The position numbers and the translations under genes were made by a program. This document shows positions 11,401-21,867 of a stretch of 64,000 nucleotides of DNA, in pieces. Positions within the stretch are counted from its first letter, which is position 1. The number at the start of each line of letters is the position of its first letter. The notes below the pieces were generated by a model. That model did no database searches, was not told where the DNA came from, and worked only from the letters and a program-made list of their open reading frames with translations. Origin of the DNA: Nectonema munidae (taxonomy: Eukaryota > Nematomorpha > Nectonematoida > Nectonematidae); the NCBI GenBank assembly GCA_030549495.1, contig JAUIRK010000985.1, positions 62,001-126,000 of the forward strand, in the 5' to 3' direction.

Positions 11401-14400
11401 TTGAACCTTGATTTTGATAAATATTTCAAAATATTTATTAGTTTATCTTGCTTTATTTTTATTATATCTTTTATAGTTTTTTTATTACAACAGTGACAAT
11501 AAAATAAAATAAGCCGATTTGTTCTTAAGTATCTTTAACATTTTTAGGTTTTATTTCATAAATTTAAATTTGTATTTTAACAATGGCAGAAACTTCTATT
11601 AGCAAAAAGTGTGAAAGGGAAAATAAAATAGAAAATTTTAAATTTGTTTGATAAAAATGAGACTGGAGAAAAATTACAACCCGAAATAAAATTCTTAAAA
11701 CAACGGCGTATCGTTGGTTAAAAGGAGATAAACTAGATAAAAGAGGTCGCAAAAGATTTTCAAAAATAAATACTAAAGAAAAAGAGTCTTTCATTGATTC
11801 TATTGAAAAAAAATCCCAAAATTACTTTAGGTGAATTGTGTTTCCAATTTGAAGATGTTTTCAATTTGAAAAATTCAAAAACTTCTATTTACAAACATCT
11901 TGAAAAAATGCTTTTTACTTCAAAAGGTGTCAAGTATGAGTCAGAAAACAAATTGAAAAGAAAAACTATGTGGAAAATTTGTTAAAATTTCAATCTGAAA
12001 ACTTGTAAATTTTTTATTTAGATGAAACAAATTTAAACTTGTCTGTTTCAAGAAAACAAGGAAATAAAAAAGGTGCCGATTATTATTGATGCTGGAAGTA
12101 AAAATATTCATGTAATTGGTTGCATTGACAACATTCGTCTTTTACACTACACTATGAAATCACACAGGGATCTTTTAGAGAAGAAAGCCAAAAGATTCTA
12201 TCAGAACATCTTCACCAGAATCTCAAGCTAAACTAGGATCCTCTGTTGTAATAGTCTTGGACAATGCTTCATTTGGATTGAAGAAGTTAAAGATTCAGAG
12301 TTTAACAACAAAACTCTAAAATTAGCTCCATTTGGTCCTATGTTTAATGCCATTGATAACATGTGGAAAAACTTTTAAACTTCAAAAAAATATATTATAA
12401 AAATATATTTATCTATTGGTGAAGATAGAGCAAAAGCACTTCAAGGTATCATATTAGATCCATATTTCTAACTAATTAACTATCTGCGCGAGGGTATTGT
12501 TACGCTTCCATCTGTAAAACTCATATGATATATTTATGTGAAAAATGTGTTAGATGGTGCTTTTTTCATATTTTTAATACGAAATTGTATTGCTTTGTTT
12601 TTGAAATTATTTTTATTCTAAAATAAAGCTTTTTCATCTTTTTTTTCATTTTCATAGTATAAATAAGAAAAAAAAATTTCCATAGAAAAGTTTAGACTGT
12701 TTTTAAGGTTGTTCAGGTTTTGTATATGTTATTAAGTGAAATCTGTACTTAAAATTGCGTTAGAGTAAAACTCCGAATTCCGTTTTGCGAACGTTAAAAA
12801 CACTAAATGAAAATTTTATTCCAAATCTGTTGCATTTTTTTAATCGAAAACTAAAAACTGATCTTAAAAAGTTCTGATCAGCAACTTGTTTTAGTTTATG
12901 TTTCTGAGCAACTCTGCAACTTTTATTCACGATAGACGCCCACAATAGTTGACACTTCGTGCAAAATTACACTTCATTTTACAAAAATGTTCGACATCTG
13001 TTAAGAAATTGAGGAAGTCAATCTAGCGAAACACAACACTATCAGCAACATAAATTCAAAAGTTTTAAATAGGTGGAAAGAAAATTGCTTAACTTTTCTG
13101 CGCGAAATATCTTATCCATTATGGTAACTATCGCAACAAGTGAGCGAAATTTTAGTCTTGCTGTTCACTTAGTCTCAGCGAGGAAATCTTCGCTGAAATC
13201 CAGTAGCATCAATGATATTTTGCTTTTAAACAGTGCTATGAAACAAACTAATTGAAAATTTATCTGATTTATAGTTTTTATTTTTATTTAAACCAACTGA
13301 TATGTTAAGTAGTGTATATTGAAAAAATGAAATACTTGTAATAATTTTCTGCATATATAAATTGTTATAGCTGAAAACGGTATTTAAAAAAGCTCTTAAT
13401 GGAGACAGTTATTTCTATGCCATTTGGATAATAATATATAGGTTTAATAAAATATTGTAAGTACTAATTTGATACGGGTTTTAAAGTATAATACGATATA
13501 GATCCGAACATCATTATTTTTTAGCGTTGGTGCAAAATGCGGGGTGGGGCGGGTGCGGACAAGTTTTTACCACTCGTGCAGGGCTCTATAGTGCATCTTT
13601 ACTCGTTTTTTTGTCGATAGCTAGAGCGCTGCAGACCCACTTTAATCAAACCAAACAGAGCTGTATTAAATTAAATAAAAGACTCAAGTATTGGAAAATG
13701 ATGCTAAAAACAAGAAAACTTCAAACTTATAAAAATTTTACTGATTCTGTCACAATTTGAATTGACCAATCCGCATCCTGCTATATAATATTGAATATCG
13801 TAAACTAGAATGTAATTGGTACTTTGCTGTTGCATCCAAAGGAGGAATATTCTTCCATAACAGGACCGGTGAAAGTATTGGACTACCAGGAATAAGAAAC
13901 TGGCAAGAGATGGGGAATCTGTGGGTTTAAAGTTTTTAAGTGCGTCGTTTGATAAAGGAATTGCATGCAAACGAAATTAAGTTTAATAAGCATTAGTAAA
14001 AATAAAAATTGGCAACTACTATTTTAGATAATTTTTTTTATTCTTCATATATTAAGAAAGAGAGAGAATATTTATTTTCATACACTGCACAATAAAGATA
14101 ACGTTATAAAACACACAAAGGTATCATAATTGCTATTATGGCAAATGACTTGAAGAAATCACAATAATATGTGTTGTGTAGTATAGGCACACACAAAAGT
14201 CTATTTAAAGGCACTGAACGTTTGTTTAAGGGTTTTGACATTTTTAAGTGATTGAATTGGGACAAAAATGGTCTTGCAAAAAAGTGAGGAACGAACAATT
14301 TTTTTATTCCTTACCAAAAAATAAATATATTAGAAATATTTTGAAAGTAAAAGAGGATTTTTATACTGAAAAAAGAGATGATGATCAATAATATATGAGG

Positions 14401-17400
14401 TTAACTTTGTATAAACTCCTTTTTTGGAACTATAAATTTATTGAATTAAAAACAATAATAAAATAAAACTAAAATAAAACGGGAAAATCCGGGAAAACCT
14501 TGACATATGGTAAGCATATATATATTAATGAACTAAACTATTAAATTTTATATCTAGAATAACATAAAAAGAATATATATATATATATATATTGCATCTT
14601 ACAAATATTGAAGATAACGATATGTATGGAAATTTTTTTTCACTGACCAATATGATAGCTTGGAATTAAAATGCTCTCTCAGAAAAGTCCTTGTTTTGTA
14701 CTAAAATAATTTTTGTGTATGTAATTTAGTTAAATAAAATGAATTAAGATTTGTCCATTTGTTTTAAAAAAAAATTGTATGGCCTTTTTAATAACGAAAT
14801 GAAATTTTGAAAACGGTCTTTAAATTTCCTCAACTCTACCTATTGTGTACTTAATTTTAAATTTTACTAAAATTACGAAAAAATTTAGATCGAAGAAGAG
14901 TTTAAAAAAATTTTAGCCTTCAATTCTTGTGTTTTCAGTTTTGGCAATGTTACGTCAAAATATTATCTTTATGACTAGTCAAATGAAAGAACAACATTGA
15001 GCCAGAGTATATATTTTTGGCAATTTTAAGCGCACTTTATCTAAACCGAGATCATTTTAGTTATAAATACTCTCATTGGCCATTTCCGCAAAATATAGAA
15101 ATGGGATTTGATTTCTACGCTCAAGCTAAATGCCCTTTTTGTTATTTTCAAATGCCTCATTCAGGGACGAAGAAAACAGTGAAGAAGCTCACGGACACAT
15201 AACTTCCTTAGCGACACGCAGAACATACCGAAGACTAGGAATCGCAAAAAAACTTCTAGAAGCTTCTTCCTCAGCCATGGAAAAGATTTTTTCTTCACTG
15301 TCCGTCTCCCTTCACGTGCGTGTTAGCAACCGAGCTGCCTTATCTCTTTACACGGACAGACTCGGTTTCTCGTAAGTTTTTTCAAATAACTTTAACCCAA
15401 AATTTTTTGACTACCTGCTCAGTCCTTAAAAATATTAAGCCATTTTTCCCTGACAATTTTATAAGTATAGAGAAATAATCTAAAATTAAATATTGGAAAA
15501 ACTTGCAAACATGGATATGAAGAATGTCTGCCAGACTCTTCCCTTCCAACTTTGACTAAAGAAGGGACATTTCATGCCTACAAAAATTAAACCATTTTTT
15601 CGCTATATAAAATATCAACATTGTTTTTAAAAAATTCGACTTCTCAATTTTATTTGATGCCAATTCCAAATGTTTTTATGGCATAACATTAATTTCATCA
15701 TTGAAGCCATTTTAGGAAAATTTTAACATTGAACATATATACTTTTGTAATTTCATGATAAACTAACCCAAAAGAGCTAATTGCACCTATCAAATGAATG
15801 TGTGCTCCCTTTGAAGCTACATCGGCCACGGAGCATCTGAGGCCTCGTTTTGATCGACCTTGATTTCTTGAAATGTGTATATTAAAATTTGTTTCATCCA
15901 TAAACAAAATGGTTTTTCCCTCAGATTGTTGTTCCAGAAGCTCGACAACAAACTCTTTTCTTTTTTCTTTATTTATGAGTGAATTAGCCCTTTCTGGTTC
16001 AAAGCGAACTTCTTTCAAAGTGTACAGTAATAGGTCAAGGTGACGTCTAATGCTTTCTTTTGAAATTTCAAAGGAAAACTTTTCGGTAAATTACTTTTGA
16101 TCTGTGATAGAAATATTCTCGGATTGGATTCGATGCATTCTATGAAATTTTTTTTGTGTTGTTCATTCTAGTTCTACTTCTAGTTCTTAACAGTGGCGTA
16201 GCAAGAGGAGGAAGAGTCAGTATTACACGTCCTGGGCGCAGAATTTATTTGCATTAATATATCAAGAATAAAAATTTAATTTTGATAATTTAAACTTAAG
16301 CCGTAATTTAATAATGGTTTGCTACAGATTATACCTTTATTATCAAGGTTTCGGCGTGTTAGTTCTGCTACCCTATTGACTTCTTAAAAAATTTCAACTT
16401 TGACTTAGTACCAATAAATGAAAACTAATAAAAAATTCAATTTCTTAGAATGCAAAATTTGATATTTTTGGCCGACACATGATAGACAATTATTTATTTT
16501 TAATTTTTTCATCTCTTTTTCTCAAATACAAAATTTCATTTTGAAGCTTCGGTCATCAACCCGAATTTCTGGCAATTACGCCAGCATTTTCAGATTCCCC
16601 CAATGAAATATGGTAGTATTTTTCAAAGAGTAAAAATTTTCTAACAAACATAAAAATATAGTTCGTTTTCCATTCTTTATATATAAAACAAAAACAGAGG
16701 AGTTAAAGACATTTCCTACTTAAATTGGGTACGGGATTACCAAAACAGGTATGAAATGTTCTTTACCGAAACAGACATATACTTTTATGTGTGTATATAT
16801 CTTTTTGTAATATACATTACAAAAGCTATTAAAAAAATATTCTTCGATATTTTCGTTGTGGCCATTTTGTCTGTACACCGTATACAGCCAACCTTACTCA
16901 CGACTAAAGATTTCACGCATAAATATCAAATTATAAATTTGGGATTATTTTTTATAATCTGTTTTTTTCATTTCCCAGAATTTGTGATGTTGAGTTAAAG
17001 TATTATGCTGATGGTGAAAACGCTTATTCCATGAAAAAAATGTTAAAAGAAAAAATGACCACCGTAATGTTTTTTAATTGATATTTCAAAACTTCTTTAC
17101 TCACAAATGCTTTTCCATTGATCAAGTCTAAATCCATTGGAACTCAGATAAATGACAAAGAAACGAAAAGCGAGTCCTCCAAGTCACAGAATAGTAAGTT
17201 TATTTCAACGTGTATAAAAGGAAACCTCGAATATAAGGAACCCCCTATTTTTTTTAACCTATAGTGTGAAGAGGTTTTGAAATGTATTATTTATCTAGAA
17301 TTCGAGTTTTTATGTTTGATGTTTATCTTGAAAATGGAAAATCAATTTTGAATTTTTAAAGAAATTCATTCAATAAATTGATGGTATTTTAAGAGTACAG

Positions 17401-20400
17401 TCAATCACCATACAAATTTTGTTCAAAATGAACTAACCTTCTTAAAACTTCTAAAAAAGATATTTTCCTCGCAAGTCTAATTCCACTTTTTCTTTCACTA
17501 GAAGTAGGAATATTTAGTTGCTCTCCAAATGTCAAGAATACCAATATATTCTTATAAATTATATAACTGATATACTTTCATAGCACTGAGCGAGAAGCTG
17601 AAAATTTTATATTTTCCACAGAATACGTTATCCCCCCATTCAACACTAGTCCTGTAGTGCCGGGTATACCCGGGCGATTATGCATGTAGTTAGACATAAA
17701 ATAAGCGTGAGTGATATTGACAACACATATGCTATTTATCAATCAATCTGTTCTTTTGTTTATTGTTGTTTGTAAAGTATAAGAGATAGTATATCATGCG
17801 ATAAGATGTGCATGTTGTACAACAAACAAATCCACTCTGTCCAGTTTGCAATCAACACTCATAATTTATTTAACTGCCCACATATTTTCACGACACTCAA
17901 ACGCATTCACTTATGGTCAAAGCCATACAAAATAGTTAACCTACTAACTTTGTGGGGAAACCATTTAGCAGAAGCTTGGATCTGACTACTCATTTACATG
18001 TATTATATATTATAAATATATATATTACTTCTAGCCATATGTAGAATGCAAAAAGCCAGCAGTTCCTTATGGTGGATTTTGCGGGTTGCCTGAAATTACA
18101 CTGGTTTATCGCTGCTGCTGCGAAAGTGTAACAAAATTCTACACTTTTCCCTGAGAGTACTTGCTTTTATGGAAATACTTTCTGTTTAAACAAAGCTTTG
18201 TTTTGAACTGATAGATTATACTCATATAGAGATAGTATACTCTAGGGGCTAACAACAACAACAGCTTATTTCATATAAAATTCACATTAAAAAATCGTAA
18301 AAGTTGAAGACATTTTTCATAGCTTTAATTATTAATTGTTATTTTTTAATTAGTGTGTTATTTTAGTTTTCAACAAAAATTGTTTTAAAAATTTGGGACT
18401 AAAGGAAAATAAACTTTTTTTTTGTGGGTTTTGTGGAAGCGGGATATATTTTTACGGGCTTCAGTAAGAAACATATACCATTCGCAGGACTCTAGTACGC
18501 ACATTTCCATTTTGTTTTATTGCAAAATTTTCAGATTTATTCCAAACTTTTTTGAGTAGACACAGATGAAAACATCCAACCTCAAGATAAATCAAAATCC
18601 AACGATACAAACCAGCACGCGCCACCATCTCGCTCAAAAAAGAAAAAAGATGCTGCGTGACGCGCAGATCTCCTCTCATCAGTCAATCTTTGTTTTTTTT
18701 TGGAAATGGCAAGAAGACATTTTTAAAATAAATTTAGCATTTGCTAAAAAATACTTTTTAAAATTCGTTTCTTGCTTCTTATTAATCCATCCAGCCAACA
18801 TTTAGATAATGCATATTTATTTTGGAACTAGAGTAAGTTTGTCTAGATGTATGGCTTTGATAGTGCAAGACGTTGGCTTCAAATAGACCAGGGATCGGCA
18901 AACATTTTACCCGTCGACCCCTTCATAGAACATTTGTCTTCACATCGACCCCCACCTATAAATATGTTTCATAAAAACATTAATCAATGTCCAACAATTA
19001 AGATAAAAAATACAAACCAAAAATGTTTCATATATCCTATACTATACAATGTCCTAAACAATGTTTTAAAAGAAAAAGGAGATTTAATACTATTATAAAG
19101 TAAAAAAAGCATAGCACAATTTGGTAAGTTTGTCTATCTTATCAACCCCTAAAGATCTGTTATCGACCCCCAGGGGTCGATATCGACCACTTTGCCGACC
19201 CCTGAAATAGACCAACACACCTTGACCACACACAATTTGGTGTCATGCTGATGAAAACCTTAATTGTTCGTTCTATGCGAGTTTTGTTTAGATTAATAAT
19301 ACAACCAACTTAAGCGGGTAAGATGAAAAGATTAATTATGGTATTGTATAATTCCGTAAAATTAGACAGTAAAATCATTCTTTTTTTCACAATCCGATTA
19401 ATTTCATTATATGAATAGTTTTTTCTAATGCTCTGTTCGCATTAACGGACGGTAGTTATGATTATTTTTAATTTCTTTGAAGGAAAATTTTTGTCGTCAT
19501 TTTTATTTTAAATAAAAAAGGTGTATTTTACATTAGATTATCCAAAAAAACAAAATATTTATTTTTTTAAATGAAAAAGTATCTGGAAATCAAAAAAAAA
19601 TTAAATACTTTATTTTCATCTGATTAAATTCTCCGATATCAATCTTTGAATTTGTCAATGCCAATATTCCTTACTGCCAATTTTCTGAATGTTCCAATTA
19701 CCATTTTTAAAGAATATTCTTACAAAATGGATAGCAGATTTCAAATTATGCAATCACATCACATTTTTGTTTTTTACTTTGATAAAAGTTCAAAATTAAT
19801 TTCCATCAAATGTAACAGCAAATTTCAAAAGCTTTTTCTAATATCTGATGCATTGTATGTAGAAGAGTAAGATTGGTAGTATTTTAAAGTAGAGGCGACA
19901 CATGTTTTTATACGTATAAATTTATTTAGAAAACTGTAATCATACCGTTTACACTGACAGGGACGAAGTGAGCCAGTTTAAAGTTTAAGTGCATGATAAG
20001 GGAGAGGTTATTAAAGTGGAGGAGCCATGACCCTCCGCCCCTCTTCCCATGCCTGTGTGTGTATATTTGTATTATGTTTACCGCTCAAAAGTATCGCCTC
20101 CGGGCATATGCCCCTCTGTCTCTCAGTATGTGAGGGTCTGCATGCAATGTAACTACAACGACAAATGAAGGATTACTGTATATTAAATGTTTTATTCGCA
20201 CTTGCATTCATTTATAAATAATCGATTTTTGAAATGGGTGTTGATGAAGGAATGCTTAATTAAGCAGCAATATTTTTATTCGAGTCATAGATCGTCGCAA
20301 TTTAGCTTATAAAAGGGATAAATTAATACAAAAATATTTTAACGTGATAATAATTGAAGACTATTCATAAGCACAGCTTCTTGCTTTTTATTTTCTTCTC

Positions 20401-20521
20401 TTTTTTACTCATCTTAGTTTCGATTGATGGCGTTGACACGGTTAAGCATTCGAGAGAAGACGCTGGACTAGACGTTGCTGCTCTTTTCAAAGTTGAAGAT
20501 GAATCTTTTTCTACAAAATGA
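5487..20521 (+). CDS. NAA10: NAA10 (ARD1), catalytic subunit of the NatA N-terminal acetyltransferase
   Basis: Seven exons join in frame: 5487-5507, 9108-9206, 9265-9323, 15165-15371, 16979-17063, 17127-17193 and 20418-20521, giving 213 residues (human 235). All introns are GT-AG, and two are very short (58 and 63 bp). The product transfers acetyl from acetyl-CoA to nascent N-termini on ribosomes with NAA15. Seen: [18 protein letters not shown] (the substrate-loop Glu lies in LPENYQ), [21 protein letters not shown] across the exon 2/3 junction, GHITSLA, the acetyl-CoA motif [22 protein letters not shown] and [13 protein letters not shown]. The C-terminal tail in exons 6-7 is polar and poorly conserved, as usual. 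Exon 1 is only 21 nt; it was chosen because MNIRNFK keeps the phase and the exact spacing of the family N-terminus. Exon 1 and the last two exons are the less certain parts. Confidence 0.93.
5799..5836. repeat. End fragment of the TTAA MITE found at 10.45-10.81 kb
   Basis: About 38 bp match the end of the 133-bp MITE (CCTATTTACGACGAAACAAAGCAGACGA versus CCCATTTTAGACCAAGCAAAGCAGACGA). Only one end is left; no target duplication can be recognised. Confidence 0.6.
6010..6390. repeat. Dispersed repeat, copy 1 (NAA10 intron 1)
   Basis: This stretch and 8737-8975 share the order CCTAAATRTATTTT, ACTGAATWTATGT, GTAGG, ATATTATATAAGATGA, TTTGCTAAAAAT and GAGAGG.TGGTAAAAATCTT, about 250 bp in direct orientation with small gaps. 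The left side begins with GGCGTAGCTAGAGGGG, which resembles the CAGTGGCGTAGC ends of hAT elements. No coding potential; likely a decayed non-autonomous element. Confidence 0.7.
6947..7048 (+). repeat. Second short copy of the LINE 3' coding region
   Basis: About 100 bp closely match 4898-4995 (GAATGRCAGATGTCCATATCTT and onward to the CAGCACAATTCACA segment). It is an isolated fragment of the same LINE inside NAA10 intron 1. Confidence 0.8.
7790..8060 (-). pseudogene. Fragment of the zinc-binding protein family of the 47.6-kb element
   Basis: On the minus strand [19 protein letters not shown], then [14 protein letters not shown], matches the Cys-rich N-terminal domain of the protein encoded at 47.6-49.4 kb (YFGIKLGDQDKTWAPHICC, TTCLNSL). 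Only this domain is present, and no flanking TIRs were recognised. It is a decayed copy in NAA10 intron 1. Confidence 0.65.
8100..8715. other. NAA10 intron 1, no recognised feature
   Basis: AT-rich sequence with short open frames that lack domain similarity or splice context. The short frames near 8174 and 8518 have no recognisable motif. Confidence 0.5.
8737..8975. repeat. Dispersed repeat, copy 2 (NAA10 intron 1)
   Basis: Direct-orientation partner of 6010-6390, about 2.7 kb apart within the same intron. The shared blocks keep order and spacing, so this is one repeat family rather than chance AT-richness. It ends about 130 bp before NAA10 exon 2. Confidence 0.7.
9324..10450. other. NAA10 intron 3, left part, with MITE-like sub-repeats
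   Basis: No gene. At 9900-10030 short phrases recur (AAAAGAGCT, AAAAAGCTGGT, GCTGGTACTAAAAGAGCT). At 10165-10240 three AAATGGGAA-type units resemble the sub-repeats in the TIRs of the Tc1/mariner element at 37.06-38.60 kb, so this may be a terminal remnant of the same family. Confidence 0.45.
10451..10583. mobile_element. piggyBac-type MITE, copy A
   Basis: About 125 bp run between TTAA sites, starting CCCATTTACGACCAA and ending TTGGTCTTAAATGGG. These are imperfect terminal inverted repeats. TTAA target sites together with CCC termini are the signature of piggyBac elements, so this is read as a non-autonomous piggyBac MITE. It is nearly identical to copy B in opposite orientation. Confidence 0.75.
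10675..10808. mobile_element. piggyBac-type MITE, copy B, inverted relative to copy A
   Basis: This is the reverse complement of copy A with about two differences (one base insertion, one substitution). It is again flanked by TTAA on both sides. The 91-bp spacer between the two copies has no recognised feature. The right end abuts the fossil RNase H fragment. Confidence 0.75.
10807..11358 (-). mobile_element. Fossil hepadnavirus-like RNase H fragment, second locus
   Basis: On the minus strand the 183-residue frame holds a connection region and an RNase H like that at 1.0-1.7 kb: [41 protein letters not shown]. The phrase IQNGG(S/F)P is shared with the first locus. The reverse transcriptase palm is absent. 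It sits in NAA10 intron 3 in antisense, next to the MITE pair. It is a broken, partial and old copy, related to but clearly diverged from the first. Confidence 0.6.
11583..12380 (+). pseudogene. Tc1/mariner (IS630) transposase relic
   Basis: The reading starts MAETSISKK, then a helix-turn-helix-like part ([20 protein letters not shown]), the first catalytic block [15 protein letters not shown], the second block VLDNASFG and the third block [18 protein letters not shown]. It is homologous to the element at 37.06-38.60 kb ([35 protein letters not shown]). The third block has Asp where the relative has Glu. The frame is interrupted several times by stops and shifts, so it is dead. It lies in NAA10 intron 3. 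Confidence 0.78.
12400..13000. other. NAA10 intron 3, no recognised feature
   Basis: AT-rich. The short minus-strand frame at 12760-12945 shows no domain. The element to the left probably ends near 12.6 kb but no clear TIR was found. Confidence 0.4.
13060..13258 (+). pseudogene. hAT transposase C-terminal (dimerisation) fragment
   Basis: The frame reads [20 protein letters not shown], then [20 protein letters not shown], matching the hAT dimerisation domain (P.TSA.SERVFS..G.IVS.RRSSL....V..L..L). The preceding LNRWKEN matches the usual LxWWxxN block. The rest of the transposase is missing and no TIR was identified. NAA10 intron 3. Confidence 0.72.
13260..15164. other. NAA10 intron 3, right part
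   Basis: No gene found. A GC-richer patch at 13,530-13,640 (GGGGTGGGGCGGG; CAGGGCTCTA) may be the tip of a decayed element. An (AT)n microsatellite lies at about 14,574-14,592. The intron ends TTCAG before exon 4 at 15,165. Confidence 0.5.
15720..16175 (-). pseudogene. Tc1/mariner transposase fragment (same family as 37.06-38.60 kb)
   Basis: On the minus strand about 450 bp are close to 37,530-37,960. They include [20 protein letters not shown], the first catalytic block [15 protein letters not shown] and [20 protein letters not shown]. The C-terminal catalytic block and both ends are missing. The fragment lies in NAA10 intron 4 in antisense. High identity to the 37-kb copy points to a recent common source. 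Confidence 0.85.
16180..16978. other. NAA10 intron 4, right part
   Basis: No gene. At 16,193 CAGTGGCGTAGCAAGAGGAGG resembles a hAT terminal repeat, but a matching end and an 8-bp target duplication were not found. The intron ends CCCAG before exon 5. Confidence 0.45.
17194..18888. other. NAA10 intron 6, left part, no recognised gene
   Basis: AT-rich with a few GC-richer phrases (CCGGGTATACCCGGGCG at 17,658). Short frames at 18.46-18.8 kb have no domain. Confidence 0.45.
18889..19204. mobile_element. hAT MITE with 8-bp target duplication
   Basis: The 316-bp element starts CAGGGATCGGCAAACA and ends TTTGCCGACCCCTG, giving TIRs of about 15 bp with few mismatches. It is flanked on both sides by AAATAGAC, an exact 8-bp target duplication, the hAT signature. 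It encodes no transposase. It lies in NAA10 intron 6. The internal phrases TCGACCCC recur near both ends. Confidence 0.9.
19213..20417. other. NAA10 intron 6, right part, no recognised feature
   Basis: AT-rich, with a moderately GC-richer patch at 19,950-20,160 (CCTCCGCCCCTCTTCCCATG). No domain or RNA boxes seen. Ends CTTAG before exon 7. Confidence 0.45.
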
Positions 20522-20537
20522 GATTAAATGAATCTAT

Positions 20538-20543
20538 AATAAA
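20538..20543 (+). promoter_or_regulatory. Probable NAA10 poly(A) signal
   Basis: AATAAA begins 17 nt after the NAA10 stop. A cleavage site 10-30 nt later would fall right at or inside the hAT MITE that starts at 20,561, so the 3' UTR would be very short or would include MITE sequence. Confidence 0.45.
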
Positions 20544-20560
20544 ATAGATTATTGATAGTT

Positions 20561-20793
20561 CAGTGGCGGATCCAGAAATTTCTTATAGGGGGGCCGAAAT
20601 CTATTTAAATTTTTTGCAATTTTGCTAAAAGTCTTCAGAGAATACGACAGCTGTATTATGTCTTTTAGAATCATTAATTAAAAATTTATTTTTTATACAT
20701 GTAAGGCTATATATTAGTAAGAGTAATTTTCGAAGCCATTTTTGTTTGCCTAGGCCCGTGAGCCCCCCCCCCCCCCCTCTTGGATCGCCACGG
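20561..20793. mobile_element. hAT MITE 40 bp downstream of the NAA10 stop codon
   Basis: The element starts CAGTGGCGGATCCA and ends TGGATCGCCACGG, near-perfect inverted ends. It is flanked by TGATAGTT (left) and TGACAGTT (right), an 8-bp target duplication with one change. It is 233 bp long, has no coding capacity and contains a run of about 15 C at 20,763-20,777. Confidence 0.88.
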
Positions 20794-20801
20794 TGACAGT
20801 T

Positions 20802-21867
20802 TATGGACTTTTTTTGCTTAAAACTCATTTATTAAAGATATTACAAATGGTCCGTGATTGCAGGGGTGCTGGAGCAGAAATCTTCCTTTTTTTTTGATTG
20901 AATTTATAAGTCAATTAAAAAATGATTTCTAAATTTCAAATAATAAATAAGCTATGGATGAACTTTAAATAATAAAGTTTTTGCGGAGAAATTTTTGGAA
21001 AAAATAAATCGTGTTGTCAAGAATTTTACTTAAAAAGTGAATTCCAATTTGCCTCCTATCAATGAAAATAAATATGGACAGAATGTGCACTTGTAAATAA
21101 ACTACTATTGAAGAAAAAGGCAAAGCTTTGTAGTATTGGAACAAACTACTTATCAGTCAAAAAAGATCCTCGACTCCACAAGACAACTCTCTAGCTATCT
21201 AGCTAGAGATCCTAAAACTACTTGATCAGTTGAAGATCTTCGTGATAAAACCTTTCCTTTTACGTCTCACGTAACACGCTTACTAATATAAGGTCCTAAA
21301 TGATGGATTTTTTACATATTTAAAGAGATAAAATATATACCTGGATGGGATCTAAAAAAATATTGGTCCACCCGATTTTAGATTATTTTCTGAAATATAT
21401 TTTATATACGAAAGCAATGTGAATGAATACTTATCTAAAGTATTACTCGTATTTCAGAAGGAATACTATCATTTTACGGATCTCAAGCACAGCTCTTCTA
21501 CATTTGATTGCAAAATGATTCTATAAGTTAGAAAGCAAAACATTTTCTGACTTGATCCAAATTAAAAATTCTTCGGGCTTTTTACAGGCACTACTGATTC
21601 TCATAAGGATTAAAAATTCTCATCGAACTCAATTAAAAGATGAATATTTGGAACATCAATTGATACTGAGAACCACTATGATAGAGACTGGAATCAAAAT
21701 GCCCTCTCAAAAAACAAAAGCGAAAAATCGTTAATTGGTAAAATAATTTTTTCCCTATGTAATTTAGTTTAAAAAATTCTGCGGCCTTTATAGACATAAC
21801 ATATTGTAAATGGCCTTAAAACATAAAAAGAATCCCCACCTCTGAGCCAGAGGGTCTTTTTTCAATT
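20802..21867. other. Intergenic region between convergent NAA10 and BRD8
   Basis: No gene found. It must contain the BRD8 3' UTR on the minus strand, but no canonical AATAAA close to the stop was recognised there. Confidence 0.5.

Noticed and set aside
16193-16250. CAGTGGCGTAGC hAT-like tip (also 46,603)
   Set aside because: Matching opposite end and 8-bp duplication were not found, so no element can be bounded.
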